A DNA stretch of 64,000 bases from Cellvibrio sp. pealriver (GTDB taxonomy: Bacteria > Pseudomonadota > Gammaproteobacteria > Pseudomonadales > Cellvibrionaceae), in assembly GCF_001183545.1 (NCBI RefSeq), contig NZ_KQ236688.1, forward strand, positions 3,484,395 to 3,548,394. The letters are read 5' to 3'. Below, in pieces: positions 50,001-59,903 of the stretch. The notes below the pieces were generated by a model. It made no database searches and was not told the origin of the DNA. It was given only the letters and a program-made list of their open reading frames with translations. The first letter of the stretch is position 1; every line of letters begins with the position of its first letter. The position numbers were made by a program, and so were the translations under genes.

Positions 50001-53000
50001 GCTTAACAGGTCATCCAGCGCATCGTTGACCGCATCGGGAATCCCGTTCAGGTTTTGCCCGGCGGCGATGGCATCGACCATATCCAGCAGGGCTACGTGT
50101 GCATGGTTGAGCGTATCGCAGACTGATGGCGAGCAGGCCAATTGGTCGGCGATGATCATCTCGTACACACTGTGGATCTTCTCGCTCAGCTCGGCCATCG
50201 CTGGCAAGTAAGCGTGAGCGGCCGCTTTGGTGAGTTTGCCCAGTTCATCCATGACCGGAATCAGGTGCACCGCATCGGATGGATTGGCTGCCCATTCGGC
50301 AATAATTTTGTCTGCATCCAGCAGCAGGTTCATTTCCTCGGCCATGAAAATGGCGAGCAACTCAGGATCTACCGGACGTTTTCCGCTTTCATCAAGCTCT
50401 TGCAGGCTGACCAGCGGGGCGATATGGATGTCGCGCAGCTCATGCACACGGGCGATAAATTGATGCAGACGCGGGATATCAACTGGCTGGCCCGCTTCGA
50501 TCTGATGCAATGCCGTTTGCGTGTAACTGACGGCATCGCGCAGCAATTGGAGGATATCGTCGTTAATATTGACGTGATATGAGCGTAACTCCTTAACAAA
50601 GCGCTCCAGCGGCGTGGCCAGTTCAGCCACTTGTGTGACTTCTGCCATGTGCGCGCTGCCCTTGAGGGTGTGCAGGGCGCGCTGCATGCCTTCACTGGGC
50701 GGCTCGTAAATCGGTGCTTCTGCTTCCATCCGGGCGATATATTCTTCAACCACTTGCAGGTGGGTGAGGGCTTCAGCGCCAAAGATGTCCCACAGTTGGG
50801 CATCAGGGTCGTCCATATCCTCGTCGCCGGCTTCCTGATAATTGAAGTTGGCGGTTTGGTATTCGCTGTAGGCCTGGGTGAGTTGAGCGATGTCTTGTTC
50901 ATCGCTGCCTTGCTCATCAATAACAGCTTGATCTTCATCTACCAGTTCGACCTGGTCTTCCAGTGTCATAACTGAAGGCGTGAGTTTCTCGTCGCTACCA
51001 AAATCAATCAGCTCATCTTCACTGCTGCTGACATCAATAGGCTCAACGCTGGCCACTGGCAGGTCTGCCAGTTCAATCTCTTCCGGTTGGTTGGCAGCGT
51101 AATCCAGCTCATCCTCATCATTTTCAAGAATGATGGCTGCATCTTCTTCCAGCTCGAATTCGGCTTCTTCCTCTCTTTCCAAGGCCTCATCAGCCAATTC
51201 CAGCGGATGCTCATCAATAGCGACTGAAGTCAGTACAGGCGCAGGGCTATCGCCCATTTCTTCGAGCAGCGCTTCCGGTGTAATACCTTGGGCAAGTGAG
51301 TGAGCTTGTTCGCGATAGCGTTCGGCTAAATCGGCGTTGGCGTAAGGTTGGTTGTCGCGGAAGGCGGCGATCATCCCCGGCAGCAATTGACGCACTTTCT
51401 CAATGATATGCACATGCACAGCACTGGCGATAATCGTGCGGTCGATGACGCGATTGAGCATGTTTTCAATCGACCAGGCCAGTTCGCCAATTTCATTGGC
51501 ACCTACCATGCGGCCGCTACCTTTAAGCGTGTGGAAGGCGCGGCGGAATTCGGTTAGCGCCTCGGCATTGTCAAAGTTTTGCGCCCAGCGCGGGAAATAC
51601 TCGGCAATGGTCTCGGTGGTTTCAGAGGCTTCTTCGATGAAAATCTCGATGATTTCATCGTCGATGTCTTCATTATCGCGCTGGATAACCGGTGCGTTAT
51701 TGGTGGCGATTAAATCGGGTTCTGGTCTGCTGGCAGCAGTCTCAAGCGCTGTTTCAGGCTCGTCTTCTGCATCCTCCATTACGTCAATGACGGGGAGGGA
51801 GTCTTCAGCGCTGCCATCATTAATGAAATGTTCTTCTGGCGTATGTTCGGGTACCGCCTGGGCGTAGATAGCTTCCAGTTGGCCGGATTCTTCTGTGCTT
51901 GCGCCTTCGTCATCTGTGGAAACGCTGGCACTGCCATAAGCGGCGGCCAATTCGGCTTCATCGTCACTGCTTTCAGCCATCTGACTATGATCGTCAGTAT
52001 ATGCAGCTGTGCTTGGTTCAAGTGCAGCGGCAGGTTCCGATTTGGTCGTTTTAGCCACGGCGTAGCCGAGGCTGGCTACGCTGTCTTCTGCAACGCTCAA
52101 CAGCAGGTCATTTTCTTCTTTGCGACCGCCGCTGCTCAGGCGCTCCAGATAATACTCCACACTGGTAATCGCATCGGCGAGGGTATCCAGCGTAGACCAC
52201 TGGGGTGTCGCTTCCTGTTCAAGTAGCTGCTCTTCGATAAAACGGGCGCAGGCACCCAGAATACGTGCCGGGCGCGGCAGCGGGATGATGTCCAGGCCGC
52301 CACGGATCTCGCGCAGGGTAGTGGGCACGGTTTGCAGATGCTGGCGGTTCCACTGGGAGGCGATGTATTCAATGATCGCGTCTTTGGCATGTTCAAGGCC
52401 ATTGCGCGACTCGCGCAGCACCGATTCTTTGGCGCGGCTTAAGGTAATGTCGGAGTCATCGCTGTTACCGCTATCGACACTACCGGTTTCGCTCAGGCCA
52501 TCGAGCGCGTTTTCAATCGAAATTAATTGGCTGGCAATCGCCAACAGTTGGTCATCAGTCAGTTGGCTGTTGGATTCAACCACCAGATCCAGTGCGGCAC
52601 CTTGCTCAAGAATGCGTTTGCGCAGATCGCCCAAGCCAAGAACGGCCATGGTATCGGCAACCCGTTTGACGATAGGCAAGGCATCGCCCAGCGCGGTATG
52701 GGTGTCGCCACCGGCAAGGCAGATATCCAGGCTGTTTTTGATCAGCGTCAATTCTTCTTTGAGTGCGCCCACGACTGAACGCATGGCTTCGGCATCAGGC
52801 ACCGAGAGCATATTTTCAGTGTCTTCGCCGCCTTCTTTGCCCTCCAGCAGGGCTTCTTCCAGCTGGTAAGTCTCGTATACCCGTTGCAATTGGGAGTTGG
52901 GCGGGAAACCGGGGGCGTGTTTACCGGCGCGGGCGACGTAGTACAACAGGTTTTTGATCAGTTCATCGTTGGTGAAACTGTTGAGTGCTTTGATACCGTG

Positions 53001-53753
53001 CACGGCGAGCACTTTGATTTCTTTATCGAGCTGGCGCAGCAAGTTTTTCACTGCAACGCTGATTTCAATCGCATCGATTTCAATCGCTTCAACCAGCGCG
53101 AGCGATATGTCCCAGAGTGCAAAACGCGCGGTGCCATGTGTCAATTTTTGCAGACGCGAAAAGGCTTTCTGCAGGTAGGCAAGGTTTTCTTCCGGATTGA
53201 CGCCGCGAATAAAACCCGAGGCGGCGTACTGGTACATCTGGCGCAGTTTGAGCACCATCGCCTGGAACTGCACGTTGTCCTGGGTGACGGGCAAGCGCGC
53301 ACCGCTGACTTTTTTAGCAGGGGTCAGGTTGGGGACGAAGAGTTTTGTATCGGTTAGCAAGCTCTCGCCGCGGACTGCGCGCAAGTCATTTAATAGAGGC
53401 AGTACGACTAACGGATTGTCTTTGCGGCTGGATTTTACTTGTTCAAGGTAGAGCGGGAATTGCAGGATGGCGCGCATCAGCACTTCTTGTGCTTCGTTGT
53501 TGTTGGCAACCGTACCGGCCACCATCGCCTGGGTGAGTTGCTCCATTTCGCTGGCGAGCATGGCTGCGCCATAGAACTCCACCATCTGCAGGCTACCGTG
53601 AACCTGATGGATATGGGTCAGGCAAAAGCGGATGCGAGTGGCATCTTTGGGATTTTCAACATAGCTTTCGAGGGCTTGGCGCGCTTCTTTCAGCGTCTCA
53701 CTGATCTCATGGATCAACCAATCCAACGCGGCAAAATTGCGATTATCTGCCAT
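47004..53753 (-). CDS. chpA: Hybrid chemotaxis histidine kinase ChpA
   Basis: 2249 residues, the largest gene here. The N-terminus (about 1-60) is FimL-like with a degenerate Hpt (CLTHIHQVHGSLQ). Three intact Hpt modules carry the phospho-His: FHTLKGSGRMVG (His about 741), LHTLKGSAHMAE (about 1029) and LHTFKGGARLAG (about 1421). Long acidic linkers separate them. The CheA core follows: dimerisation LLEELVNLAGETSISRGRMEQ (about 1645), ATPase N-box LEHMLRNAVDHGIEMPDERI (about 1830), G-boxes DDGRGINLKRV and SGRGVGMDVV. A CheW-like domain (about 1960-2100) and a C-terminal receiver (VMLLDIEMPRMDG, Asp about 2175) complete it. It phosphorylates PilG and PilH to control type IV pili. Fewer Hpt modules are intact than in P. 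aeruginosa. Confidence 0.95.
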   Translation of the reverse strand: MADNRNFAALDWLIHEISETLKEARQALESYVENPKDATRIRFCLTHIHQVHGSLQMVEFYGAAMLASEMEQLTQAMVAGTVANNNEAQEVLMRAILQFPLYLEQVKSSRKDNPLVVLPLLNDLRAVRGESLLTDTKLFVPNLTPAKKVSGARLPVTQDNVQFQAMVLKLRQMYQYAASGFIRGVNPEENLAYLQKAFSRLQKLTHGTARFALWDISLALVEAIEIDAIEISVAVKNLLRQLDKEIKVLAVHGIKALNSFTNDELIKNLLYYVARAGKHAPGFPPNSQLQRVYETYQLEEALLEGKEGGEDTENMLSVPDAEAMRSVVGALKEELTLIKNSLDICLAGGDTHTALGDALPIVKRVADTMAVLGLGDLRKRILEQGAALDLVVESNSQLTDDQLLAIASQLISIENALDGLSETGSVDSGNSDDSDITLSRAKESVLRESRNGLEHAKDAIIEYIASQWNRQHLQTVPTTLREIRGGLDIIPLPRPARILGACARFIEEQLLEQEATPQWSTLDTLADAITSVEYYLERLSSGGRKEENDLLLSVAEDSVASLGYAVAKTTKSEPAAALEPSTAAYTDDHSQMAESSDDEAELAAAYGSASVSTDDEGASTEESGQLEAIYAQAVPEHTPEEHFINDGSAEDSLPVIDVMEDAEDEPETALETAASRPEPDLIATNNAPVIQRDNEDIDDEIIEIFIEEASETTETIAEYFPRWAQNFDNAEALTEFRRAFHTLKGSGRMVGANEIGELAWSIENMLNRVIDRTIIASAVHVHIIEKVRQLLPGMIAAFRDNQPYANADLAERYREQAHSLAQGITPEALLEEMGDSPAPVLTSVAIDEHPLELADEALEREEEAEFELEEDAAIILENDEDELDYAANQPEEIELADLPVASVEPIDVSSSEDELIDFGSDEKLTPSVMTLEDQVELVDEDQAVIDEQGSDEQDIAQLTQAYSEYQTANFNYQEAGDEDMDDPDAQLWDIFGAEALTHLQVVEEYIARMEAEAPIYEPPSEGMQRALHTLKGSAHMAEVTQVAELATPLERFVKELRSYHVNINDDILQLLRDAVSYTQTALHQIEAGQPVDIPRLHQFIARVHELRDIHIAPLVSLQELDESGKRPVDPELLAIFMAEEMNLLLDADKIIAEWAANPSDAVHLIPVMDELGKLTKAAAHAYLPAMAELSEKIHSVYEMIIADQLACSPSVCDTLNHAHVALLDMVDAIAAGQNLNGIPDAVNDALDDLLSTEAVTLSTLINDEIPVVEDVTFEELVAEAPTPEEPVSDSETDEAISLADLEYEAPEDMVLEDVSLEQDKTLELADEPLPLIDEIELVEEEDLPLVEATLEFEEEPVVNAEEDDIESFAHSTADDDFDPEIVEIFLEEAGELLEEIDGSLNEWQDDWNNSDCVEQLKRSLHTFKGGARLAGLMDLGDLSHDFETILIEMDEDAELDQSFFNRLHSYQDRLHSGVERAQARMNGAAFSESPAVENTHNENTRSKNISTEAYAEPPVLNDSYFVDADTPPVSANDDYESADGSADHDEIPMLDNSVLDNNVPAYSKPTVVVDNTREQAGGDFDTGSPTQKPNVLTFAPKAKPNAPVVPGSIPGTEYGGGLRSGNTGPAQVQHLAARRSGPQEVVKVSAELLEELVNLAGETSISRGRMEQQVSDLGGAIEEMDSTIQRLQEQLRRLDIETEAQVLFRQEQMAQHEEFDPLEMDRYSQLQQLSRSLIESASDLMDLKYTLADKTRDTETLLLQQSRINTDLQEGLMRSRMVPFSRLVPRLRRIVRQAASELGKEVDFELDNVEGELDRTVLERMVAPLEHMLRNAVDHGIEMPDERIAAGKNPNGRILLTLGREGGDVIIRLIDDGRGINLKRVREKAVERGLMAADAQLADQDVIQFILHAGFSTAEKVTQISGRGVGMDVVHSEIKQLGGAMFIDSNWGSGTEFTIRLPFTVSVNRALMVQIGDDLYAIPLNSIEGIVRVSPFELEHYYQDDSARFDYAGENYLVRYLGSLLDSSAQPKLDGQMLPLPVVLVRSAEHTVALQVDRLLGSREIVVKTLGAQFSAVRGVSGATVMGDGSVVVILDLHAMIREQLALGLQNAIQLDPLRISPAIEEDLSEKTIMVVDDSVTVRKVTGRFLEREGFRVISAKDGVEALQLLQDHLPDVMLLDIEMPRMDGFEVAKNIRTSSRLKDLPIIMITSRTGEKHRERAFSLGVNKYMGKPYQEDLLLTNIHELLGKTVK

Positions 53754-53782
53754 GCAGAACGTTCCTCTATGTGTTCTCGTTG

Positions 53783-54640
53783 TTATCGTTCTTCACGAAC
53801 GTAAGCCTGCACTTGATCATCGCCAGTGCGCTGCATTTTCGGGTGTTCCCAATCCACCACTTCACCCAGACCAACAATCAATAACCCGCCTGGTTTCAGG
53901 CGCTCGGCCAAGGCATTCAACACGTCGCGACGCAACCAGCGCCGGAAATACACCAGCAAGTTCTGGCAGAAAATCACATCCACACTGACCTGCGGTAGCT
54001 GGCGCGCATGGATGATATTGGCATGGGTAAAACACACGCGGTCGCGCAGTTTGCTCACTACCTCGTAACTGCCATCGGTACAGACTTGCAGGTAACGCTT
54101 TACTTCATCCGGCTTAACCTGTTCTACCCGGCGCTTGCTGTAACGGCCTTTACGGCCGGTCGCCAGTGCCGATGAGCTGATATCCATTGCGGTAATCCCG
54201 TAGTAGGGGTTGATCGCTGCCAGCTCAAAACAATCATTGACGACCATCGCCAGGGAATAGGCTTCTTCCCCTGTCGCACAACCCAAACTCCAGATATCAA
54301 AGCTGGTATTTAGTGCATGGTTGTTTATTTTTTGTTGTAAATAATTGCGCACATACTCAATCGATTCGCGGTGGCGGAAGAAGCTGGTTTCTTTAACGGC
54401 GATGCGGTCAATCAGACGCGACCATTCGAGTTTGGCTTCAATCGTTTCGCCGGATACGAAATTGAAATAGGCATCGTAGTCTTCGTAGCCCTGATCGCGC
54501 ATACGTGAATTCATCTGCGATTCCAACCAGGCTTTCTGTTGGAAAACCAGTTGGATACCCGTGCGCTCTTCCAGCAGCTTGCCCCATTGGAGCAGCTGGT
54601 CTTCGGTGAGTGTAGGTAGTGTTCGCAGTGACCAGGCCAT
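53783..54640 (-). CDS. pilK: Chemoreceptor methyltransferase PilK (CheR)
   Basis: 285 residues. The N-terminal helical CheR domain (WGKLLEERTGIQLVFQQKAWLESQMNSRMRD) and the SAM domain are clear: FRHRESIEYVRNYL, FDIWSLGCATGEEAYSLAMVV (motif I), YGITAMDISSSALATGRKGRYSKRRV and DVIFCQNLLVYF (PxYF-like motif II). It methylates glutamates of the PilJ receptor, opposing ChpB. It lies between pilJ and chpA, the usual order. Confidence 0.94.
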   Translation of the reverse strand: MAWSLRTLPTLTEDQLLQWGKLLEERTGIQLVFQQKAWLESQMNSRMRDQGYEDYDAYFNFVSGETIEAKLEWSRLIDRIAVKETSFFRHRESIEYVRNYLQQKINNHALNTSFDIWSLGCATGEEAYSLAMVVNDCFELAAINPYYGITAMDISSSALATGRKGRYSKRRVEQVKPDEVKRYLQVCTDGSYEVVSKLRDRVCFTHANIIHARQLPQVSVDVIFCQNLLVYFRRWLRRDVLNALAERLKPGGLLIVGLGEVVDWEHPKMQRTGDDQVQAYVREER

Positions 54641-54695
54641 AGGTACTATTTACATCGTAAGCAGCGATGCCAGTGGTACTGGCATCGCTGGCTCA

Positions 54696-56849
54696 TCAGG
54701 CTTTTGAGGTATTGGCAAAGATGTCGTCATCGGGCAACAGCTCGTCGTCCAGATCGATGACTTCAGAGCTGCTTTCAAAGTCCATTGCCGGTGTGCTGGC
54801 CATGGCTTTGCGCGCCGCATTAGCGCGGCCTTCGGACATATCCTCTTCCGGCAGTTTGAAACCGGCTACCGATTCACGCAGGTCGAGTGCCATCTCGGCG
54901 AGGTTACCAATCGACTGCGCGGTAGCAGAAGTACCGGCAGAGGTTTGGGTAGTAATCTCTTGAATAACATTCATCGTGTTGGAGATGTGACCCGCCGAGG
55001 ATGCCTGTTGGCGTGCGGCGTTGGAAATGTTCTGGATCAATTCCGCGAGGCTTGACGATACGTTTTCAATTTCTTCCAGTGCCACACCCGCATCCTGTGC
55101 GAGGCGCGCACCGCGTACCACTTCAGAGGTGGTTTGTTCCATCGAAATTACCGCTTCGTTGGTATCGTTCTGAATGGTTTTTACCAACGCTTCAATCTGC
55201 TTGGTTGCAGCAGCGGAACGTTCCGCAAGGCGTTGAACTTCGTCCGCTACCACCGCAAAGCCGCGGCCCGCGTCACCGGCCATCGATGCTTGAATTGCCG
55301 CGTTAAGTGCGAGGATGTTGGTTTGGTCGGCGATGTCGTTAATCAGGCTTACGATGTCACCGATCTCTTGAGACGATTCACCGAGGCGTTTAATACGTTT
55401 GGAGGTGTCCTGGATCTGCTCGCGGATGGTATCCATCCCGTTGATGGTGTTCTGTACCACTTTGGCGCCATTGCCCGCGATCGATACCGCGCGCTCCGCT
55501 ACCGCTGCCGATTCGGCGGCGTTGGCAGATACCTGGTCAATCGTCACCGCCATTTCGTTTACCGCGGCAGATGCACCGGCGATTTCTTGGGCTTGGTGTT
55601 CAGAAGCTTCGGCGAGGTGCAGTGCAGTTTGCTGGGTTTCTTGCGCAGCGGCCGATACGTTTACCGCGGTTTCGTTGATTCGCGCTACCAGAATACGCAG
55701 CTGGTCAATGGTGAAGTTAATAGAGTCCGCAATCGCACCGGTGAAGTCCTCGGTTACGGTCGCAGTAGTGGTCAAGTCACCGTCCGCGAGGTCGGCCAGT
55801 TCATCGAGCAGACGCAAAATCGCGGTTTGGTTACGTTCGTTGGTTTCGGCGGTTTCGTCCGCGCGGCGACGTGCGCCCATATATTGGTTAAAGCCTAATA
55901 CGAAGAGCGATACCAACGTAATACCCGCAAGGCCAATGAGAGTAGCGTTATTGATGACCGGGTGCTCTTTGGTGGAAATTTTATCGGCAATAGTGGCCAA
56001 ACCTTGCAGGAGCTGGGGGGTATCATTCAAGAGTGCGTCAGATGCCTGACGGGCGCGGGTCAGGGTAGTAGAACCTTCCACCATCTCCTGGATTGATTTA
56101 TTTACGCCTTCGAACAGTTGGGTAATTTGTTCAAGGCTCGCGCGCGCTTGTGCATCAGATACGCGGGTAATACGCAGTGCCGGGTCGCCATCTTTCATCG
56201 CGGTCAGTACACGGGCATAGAAGTTGGCGTCGCGGTTAAACTGGTCCGCTGCATCACCTGAGTCGGTGTCACCGCGCAGCATCTTGTCCACGTTACGACC
56301 GATACGCTCAGCGCGCCATGAGAGCAGCTGGGCTTGGATCGCCTGATCGGCAGGAGCGCCGGATTCGAGCAGGATATCCACGATGTTGTTGTGCTCAGTC
56401 TGCAAGGTAGGCAGGTTGTCGTTCAGGGTTTTACCGACATTATTGAGCGATACAATCAGGTCTTTGTTAGTCGCAATCGCTTGGGCGTTGGCTTTTACGC
56501 GGTTCCAGATAGCACCAAAGTTATCGAACTCGGCACTCAGTGTTTCGCGGGTGCGTTCATCGCTGGCGCGCAACATATCCCAGGTGCTACCCATGCTTTC
56601 TACCACGCTGGTCAGCTCACCGAAGGCAGCTTCATCGCCGGATGTGGCATCGCGTGACAACGAGGTCAAGCGATAGGCTTGCGCACGTAAGTCACCCGCT
56701 TGTTGCAGGTAGCGTTGGTCATTGCTCTTGCCCTGGTTGATCAGGTAGAGCAGGACCAGTGCAGCCACAAACGAAACCACCAGCAAGACCGCGAAAAAGA
56801 TCGTCGTCGGTTTTGCCTTAAAGGTGGCAATCTTTGAATCAGTTTTCAT
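54696..56849 (-). CDS. pilJ: Type IV pilus chemoreceptor PilJ
   Basis: 717 residues. Two membrane helices (about 17-38 and 305-325) bracket a periplasmic domain of PilJ type with repeated helical segments ([36 protein letters not shown]). A HAMP region (about 340-395) and the cytoplasmic signalling hairpin follow. The highly conserved tip is [34 protein letters not shown]-terminal glutamates are PilK/ChpB targets. In Pseudomonas PilJ detects surface contact or pilin-linked signals and drives ChpA. Confidence 0.95.
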   Translation of the reverse strand: MKTDSKIATFKAKPTTIFFAVLLVVSFVAALVLLYLINQGKSNDQRYLQQAGDLRAQAYRLTSLSRDATSGDEAAFGELTSVVESMGSTWDMLRASDERTRETLSAEFDNFGAIWNRVKANAQAIATNKDLIVSLNNVGKTLNDNLPTLQTEHNNIVDILLESGAPADQAIQAQLLSWRAERIGRNVDKMLRGDTDSGDAADQFNRDANFYARVLTAMKDGDPALRITRVSDAQARASLEQITQLFEGVNKSIQEMVEGSTTLTRARQASDALLNDTPQLLQGLATIADKISTKEHPVINNATLIGLAGITLVSLFVLGFNQYMGARRRADETAETNERNQTAILRLLDELADLADGDLTTTATVTEDFTGAIADSINFTIDQLRILVARINETAVNVSAAAQETQQTALHLAEASEHQAQEIAGASAAVNEMAVTIDQVSANAAESAAVAERAVSIAGNGAKVVQNTINGMDTIREQIQDTSKRIKRLGESSQEIGDIVSLINDIADQTNILALNAAIQASMAGDAGRGFAVVADEVQRLAERSAAATKQIEALVKTIQNDTNEAVISMEQTTSEVVRGARLAQDAGVALEEIENVSSSLAELIQNISNAARQQASSAGHISNTMNVIQEITTQTSAGTSATAQSIGNLAEMALDLRESVAGFKLPEEDMSEGRANAARKAMASTPAMDFESSSEVIDLDDELLPDDDIFANTSKA

Positions 56850-56959
56850 CTAAGCACTCCTAACCAGCGTTCGGTTTTATTTTTTCTATCCACTGCGCTT
56901 TTGCATTATGCAGAAAGCGTGCGTTTGACTCTCACTGCCCGTGATCGGGCTTTGTTCAA

Positions 56960-57502
56960 CTAGGTTTTTGCCGCATTGGTAAAACGTGGATCTTCTGCCA
57001 ATAGTGCCGGTCGGAACAGTGACCAGCGCTCGCCTCCCTGTGGGTAACTACCGGTGACAAATGGCAAAATATTGCTTGCTACGGCTCCTGCCTGTTCGCT
57101 GTATTCATCCATGGGAAAATGTTGCATGCCGAAAACCTGATCGACGATCAGGCCTGAGTACAGGGTTTCGGTTTCAAGGATCAATACCCGGCGGTGTTTG
57201 CGGGTACCGGTGAGGCGATCGCCAAAGAACATCGCCAGATCAAACAGAGGAAGTAACCGGCCGCGGACGTTAGCAACGCCTTTCACCCAAGGCTGCACGC
57301 CGGGCAAGTGGGTGTGGTTGGGCACTTCCAACATTTCGGATACTTCGCCAATCGGCGCTACGAAATAATTGCCCATGAGCGAAAAGCCAATGCCGCTCCA
57401 ATGGGGGCGTATATCCGCCTGTGCGGGCAGACCGCGTGCAGCAGCGCGGCTGCGCTGTGCCAACGTAAGCAAAGCCTGAAAGGCGGCCTGTGGTTCTGAC
57501 AT
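56960..57502 (-). CDS. pilI: CheW-like adaptor PilI
   Basis: 180 residues, one CheW domain: FSLMGNYFVAPIGEVSEMLEVPNHTHLPGVQPWVKGVANVRGRLLPLFDLAMFFGD, then RRVLILETETLYSGLIVDQVFGMQHF. It links PilJ receptors to ChpA. The arginine-rich GTRKHRRVLIL segment is conserved in family members. It is separated from pilJ by about 110 bases. Confidence 0.92.
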   Translation of the reverse strand: MSEPQAAFQALLTLAQRSRAAARGLPAQADIRPHWSGIGFSLMGNYFVAPIGEVSEMLEVPNHTHLPGVQPWVKGVANVRGRLLPLFDLAMFFGDRLTGTRKHRRVLILETETLYSGLIVDQVFGMQHFPMDEYSEQAGAVASNILPFVTGSYPQGGERWSLFRPALLAEDPRFTNAAKT

Positions 57503-57647
57503 ATTCCTATCCGTACCTGTCGTACATCAACACACGCAAGCGCAAGCGCTTTATGGTCGGTGATAGATGTTTGTTGTTATTGTTGCGCGTATCCCTGCTG
57601 AACTGCCCATGCCGGATGACCGGTTGATCCTGTAATTAACGTATAAA

Positions 57648-58010
57648 CTAGCGCAATACCTCGGCCATAGCCGCCATCAATACTTCTTGTGTGATTGGTT
57701 TGGATAAATACGCCTTCGCACCCTGGCGCATGCCCCAAACGCGGTCAGTTTGTTGATCTTTGGTGGTAACGATAATGACCGGAATATGGGCAGTTTCAGG
57801 AGTTTTGGTCAACTGGCGGGTTGCCTGGAAACCATTTAGACCGGGCATCACTACATCCATCAATACCACATCGGGCAATTCTTTCTGTGCCAGGGCGATG
57901 CCAGCTTCGCCATTATCGGCGGTCATCACTACATGGCCATTTTTTTCCAGCATGCTGGTCAGCTTGTAGGTCTCGGTCGGTGAGTCGTCAATAATCAATA
58001 CTCTGGCCAT
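57648..58010 (-). CDS. pilH: Response regulator PilH
   Basis: 120 residues from the ATG at 58010, preceded by TTTTGGAGCG. A single receiver domain: ARVLIIDDSPTETYKLTSMLEKNG (acidic pair), DVVLMDVVMPGLNGF (phospho-Asp about 52), TTKDQQTDRVWGMRQGAKAYLSKPI (Thr and Lys). In Pseudomonas, PilH has been linked to pilus retraction and acts as a phosphate sink beside PilG. Confidence 0.95.
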   Translation of the reverse strand: MARVLIIDDSPTETYKLTSMLEKNGHVVMTADNGEAGIALAQKELPDVVLMDVVMPGLNGFQATRQLTKTPETAHIPVIIVTTKDQQTDRVWGMRQGAKAYLSKPITQEVLMAAMAEVLR

Positions 58011-58155
58011 AATCGCTCCAAAAAACAAAAAAGTTTTCCGCGCTATTGCGGTGAATGTGAGACAGTCCTTTGGAAATCAGTCCACGCTGCCGCCAGACCC
58101 GTCGCCGCCAAATACAGTGAGCGGATGGCAACAGCCAAAATCCGGATGTATCCCG

Positions 58156-58551
58156 TCAAGAGGCTTTCAAGTGTTTGACGTGCGCTTCAATTGCGCCGAG
58201 CAACTCGCTTTTACTGAAAGGTTTGGTGAGATATTGGTCGGAACCGACGATGCGGCCTTTTGCTTTGTCGAACAAGCCATCCTTACTGGATAGCATGATG
58301 ACCGGAGTAGTTTTGAATTCGCTGTTATTTTTGATCAGGGCGCAGGTCTGATAGCCATCGAGGCGCGGCATCATGATGTCCACAAAAATAATATCGGGGC
58401 GGGTATCGGCAATTTTTGCCAGTGCATCAAAGCCGTCGGTGGCGGTAATTACCATGCAGCCCGCTTTTTTGAGTAGTGTTTCAGCCGTACGACGGATGGT
58501 TTTACTGTCGTCTATAACCATCACTTTGAGGCTTTCGTAAGTTACTTCCAT
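58156..58551 (-). CDS. pilG: Response regulator PilG
   Basis: 131 residues, one receiver domain: LKVMVIDDSKTIRRTAETLLKKAGC, DIIFVDIMMPRLDGYQTCALIKNN (phospho-Asp about 58), VIMLSSKDGLFDKAKGRIVGSDQYLTKPFSKSELL. It is the first gene of the minus-strand pil-chp block. In Pseudomonas PilG promotes pilus extension and stimulates the adenylate cyclase CyaB, linking the Chp array to cAMP/Vfr. Whether that link exists here is unknown. Confidence 0.95.
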   Translation of the reverse strand: MEVTYESLKVMVIDDSKTIRRTAETLLKKAGCMVITATDGFDALAKIADTRPDIIFVDIMMPRLDGYQTCALIKNNSEFKTTPVIMLSSKDGLFDKAKGRIVGSDQYLTKPFSKSELLGAIEAHVKHLKAS

Positions 58552-58899
58552 ACTCTGACCTTGCCTTTTGTTATTGCCGCAACAGGGTGATATTGCGGCT
58601 GCCAGATATACACGTTTAGTTGATTGAAGCCTGGTGTTGAGCCAGTATTACGCGAAGCAGTCACTTATTGGGGCGAGTGTCAAAATAACGCCGCTAGTGA
58701 AACCGAACTTTTAACACAGTTTTTAAGGTTACGCCATAACTAGTTGAATATATGAGCAATCCGTACCGCTTTTCAATTTTTTAGATCGCTTTAATCTGTC
58801 GGTTAGCTTCTTGCTTTAATTGTTATCAGGACTTAACTTTAGCCCGCCCTTGTAGTCTGGGCAAATTGTGCCCCGGACATTATTTTCAGAGTAAATTTT
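58552..58899. other. Divergent promoter region between pilG and gshB
   Basis: 348 bases without a gene. GCCGCAA...TTGCGGC (58576-58599) forms a 7-bp hairpin just before the pilG start. The region around 58730-58800 is AT-rich. No promoter is called with confidence. Confidence 0.5.
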
Positions 58900-59853
58900 A
58901 TGGCTATTTCCCTTGGCGTGGTGATGGATCCTATTGCTGATATCAAGTTCTACAAGGACACAACCCTGGCGCTGTTGCTGGCGGCACAAGAGCGGGGTTG
59001 GGATCTGCATTATATGGAACAGTCAGACCTCTATTTGTTGCAGGGTGAAGCACGCGCCAATATGCGCAATTTATTCGTAGCCGATAATGGTGATAGCTGG
59101 TTCGAGCTGGGTTTGCATGAAGATCGCAAGCTGGGCGAGCTGGATGTGATCATCATGCGCAAAGACCCTCCCTTCGACAACGAGTACATTTACAGCACTT
59201 ATGTCCTTGAGGCTGCGCAACAGCAGGGTGCTTTGGTTATCAATGATCCGCGCAGTCTGCGCGACTGCAATGAGAAAATCTTTGCCACCCAGTTCCCCCA
59301 GTGTTGCCCCCCGGTATTGGTCAGCCGCGATATGCTGCGCCTGCGCGACTTCCACAAACAATATGGCGATGTGATATTCAAACCGCTCGACGGCATGGGC
59401 GGCAGCCGGATTTTCCGCTGTCGTCAGGACGATCCTAACGTCGGCGTCATTCTGGAAACACTCACAGAATTCGGCACCCAGACGATTATGGCGCAGCGTT
59501 ACATCCCTGAAATCCGCGATGGTGACAAGCGTATTTTGGTAGTGGACGGTGAACCTATCCCTTATTGTCTGGCGCGCATCCCGGCCCAAGGCGAGACCCG
59601 CGGCAATCTGGCAGCGGGCGGTAGCGGCGTCGCCCAGCCGCTCACTGACCAGGACTACTGGATTGTCAGCCAGGTAGCACCCGCGCTCAAAGCTAAGGGT
59701 TTGATGTTTGTCGGGTTAGATGTGATTGGTAATTATCTGACAGAAATCAATGTCACCAGCCCCACTTGTGCGCGTGAAATCGATAAGGCGTATGGCACGG
59801 GAATTGGATCACGGCTAATCGATGCCATAGAGCGTAAATTGGCGGCGCGTTAA
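58900..59853 (+). CDS. gshB: Glutathione synthetase
   Basis: 317 residues. ATP-grasp type with bacterial GshB motifs: IKFYKDTTLALLLAAQERGWDLHYMEQ, RKDPPFDNEYIYSTYVLE, VIFKPLDGMGGSRIFRC (ATP loop), NLAAGGSGVAQPLTD and GLDVIGNYLTEINVTSPTC. It joins gamma-glutamylcysteine and glycine to give glutathione in the cytoplasm. It heads the conserved series gshB-tonB-yqgE-ruvX, as in Pseudomonas. Confidence 0.98.
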   Translation: MAISLGVVMDPIADIKFYKDTTLALLLAAQERGWDLHYMEQSDLYLLQGEARANMRNLFVADNGDSWFELGLHEDRKLGELDVIIMRKDPPFDNEYIYSTYVLEAAQQQGALVINDPRSLRDCNEKIFATQFPQCCPPVLVSRDMLRLRDFHKQYGDVIFKPLDGMGGSRIFRCRQDDPNVGVILETLTEFGTQTIMAQRYIPEIRDGDKRILVVDGEPIPYCLARIPAQGETRGNLAAGGSGVAQPLTDQDYWIVSQVAPALKAKGLMFVGLDVIGNYLTEINVTSPTCAREIDKAYGTGIGSRLIDAIERKLAAR

Positions 59854-59903
59854 TTTACTCCGGGCCGCTCCGCAGGATAGGCCAGACACTAGAGCAGTTG
59901 TGC

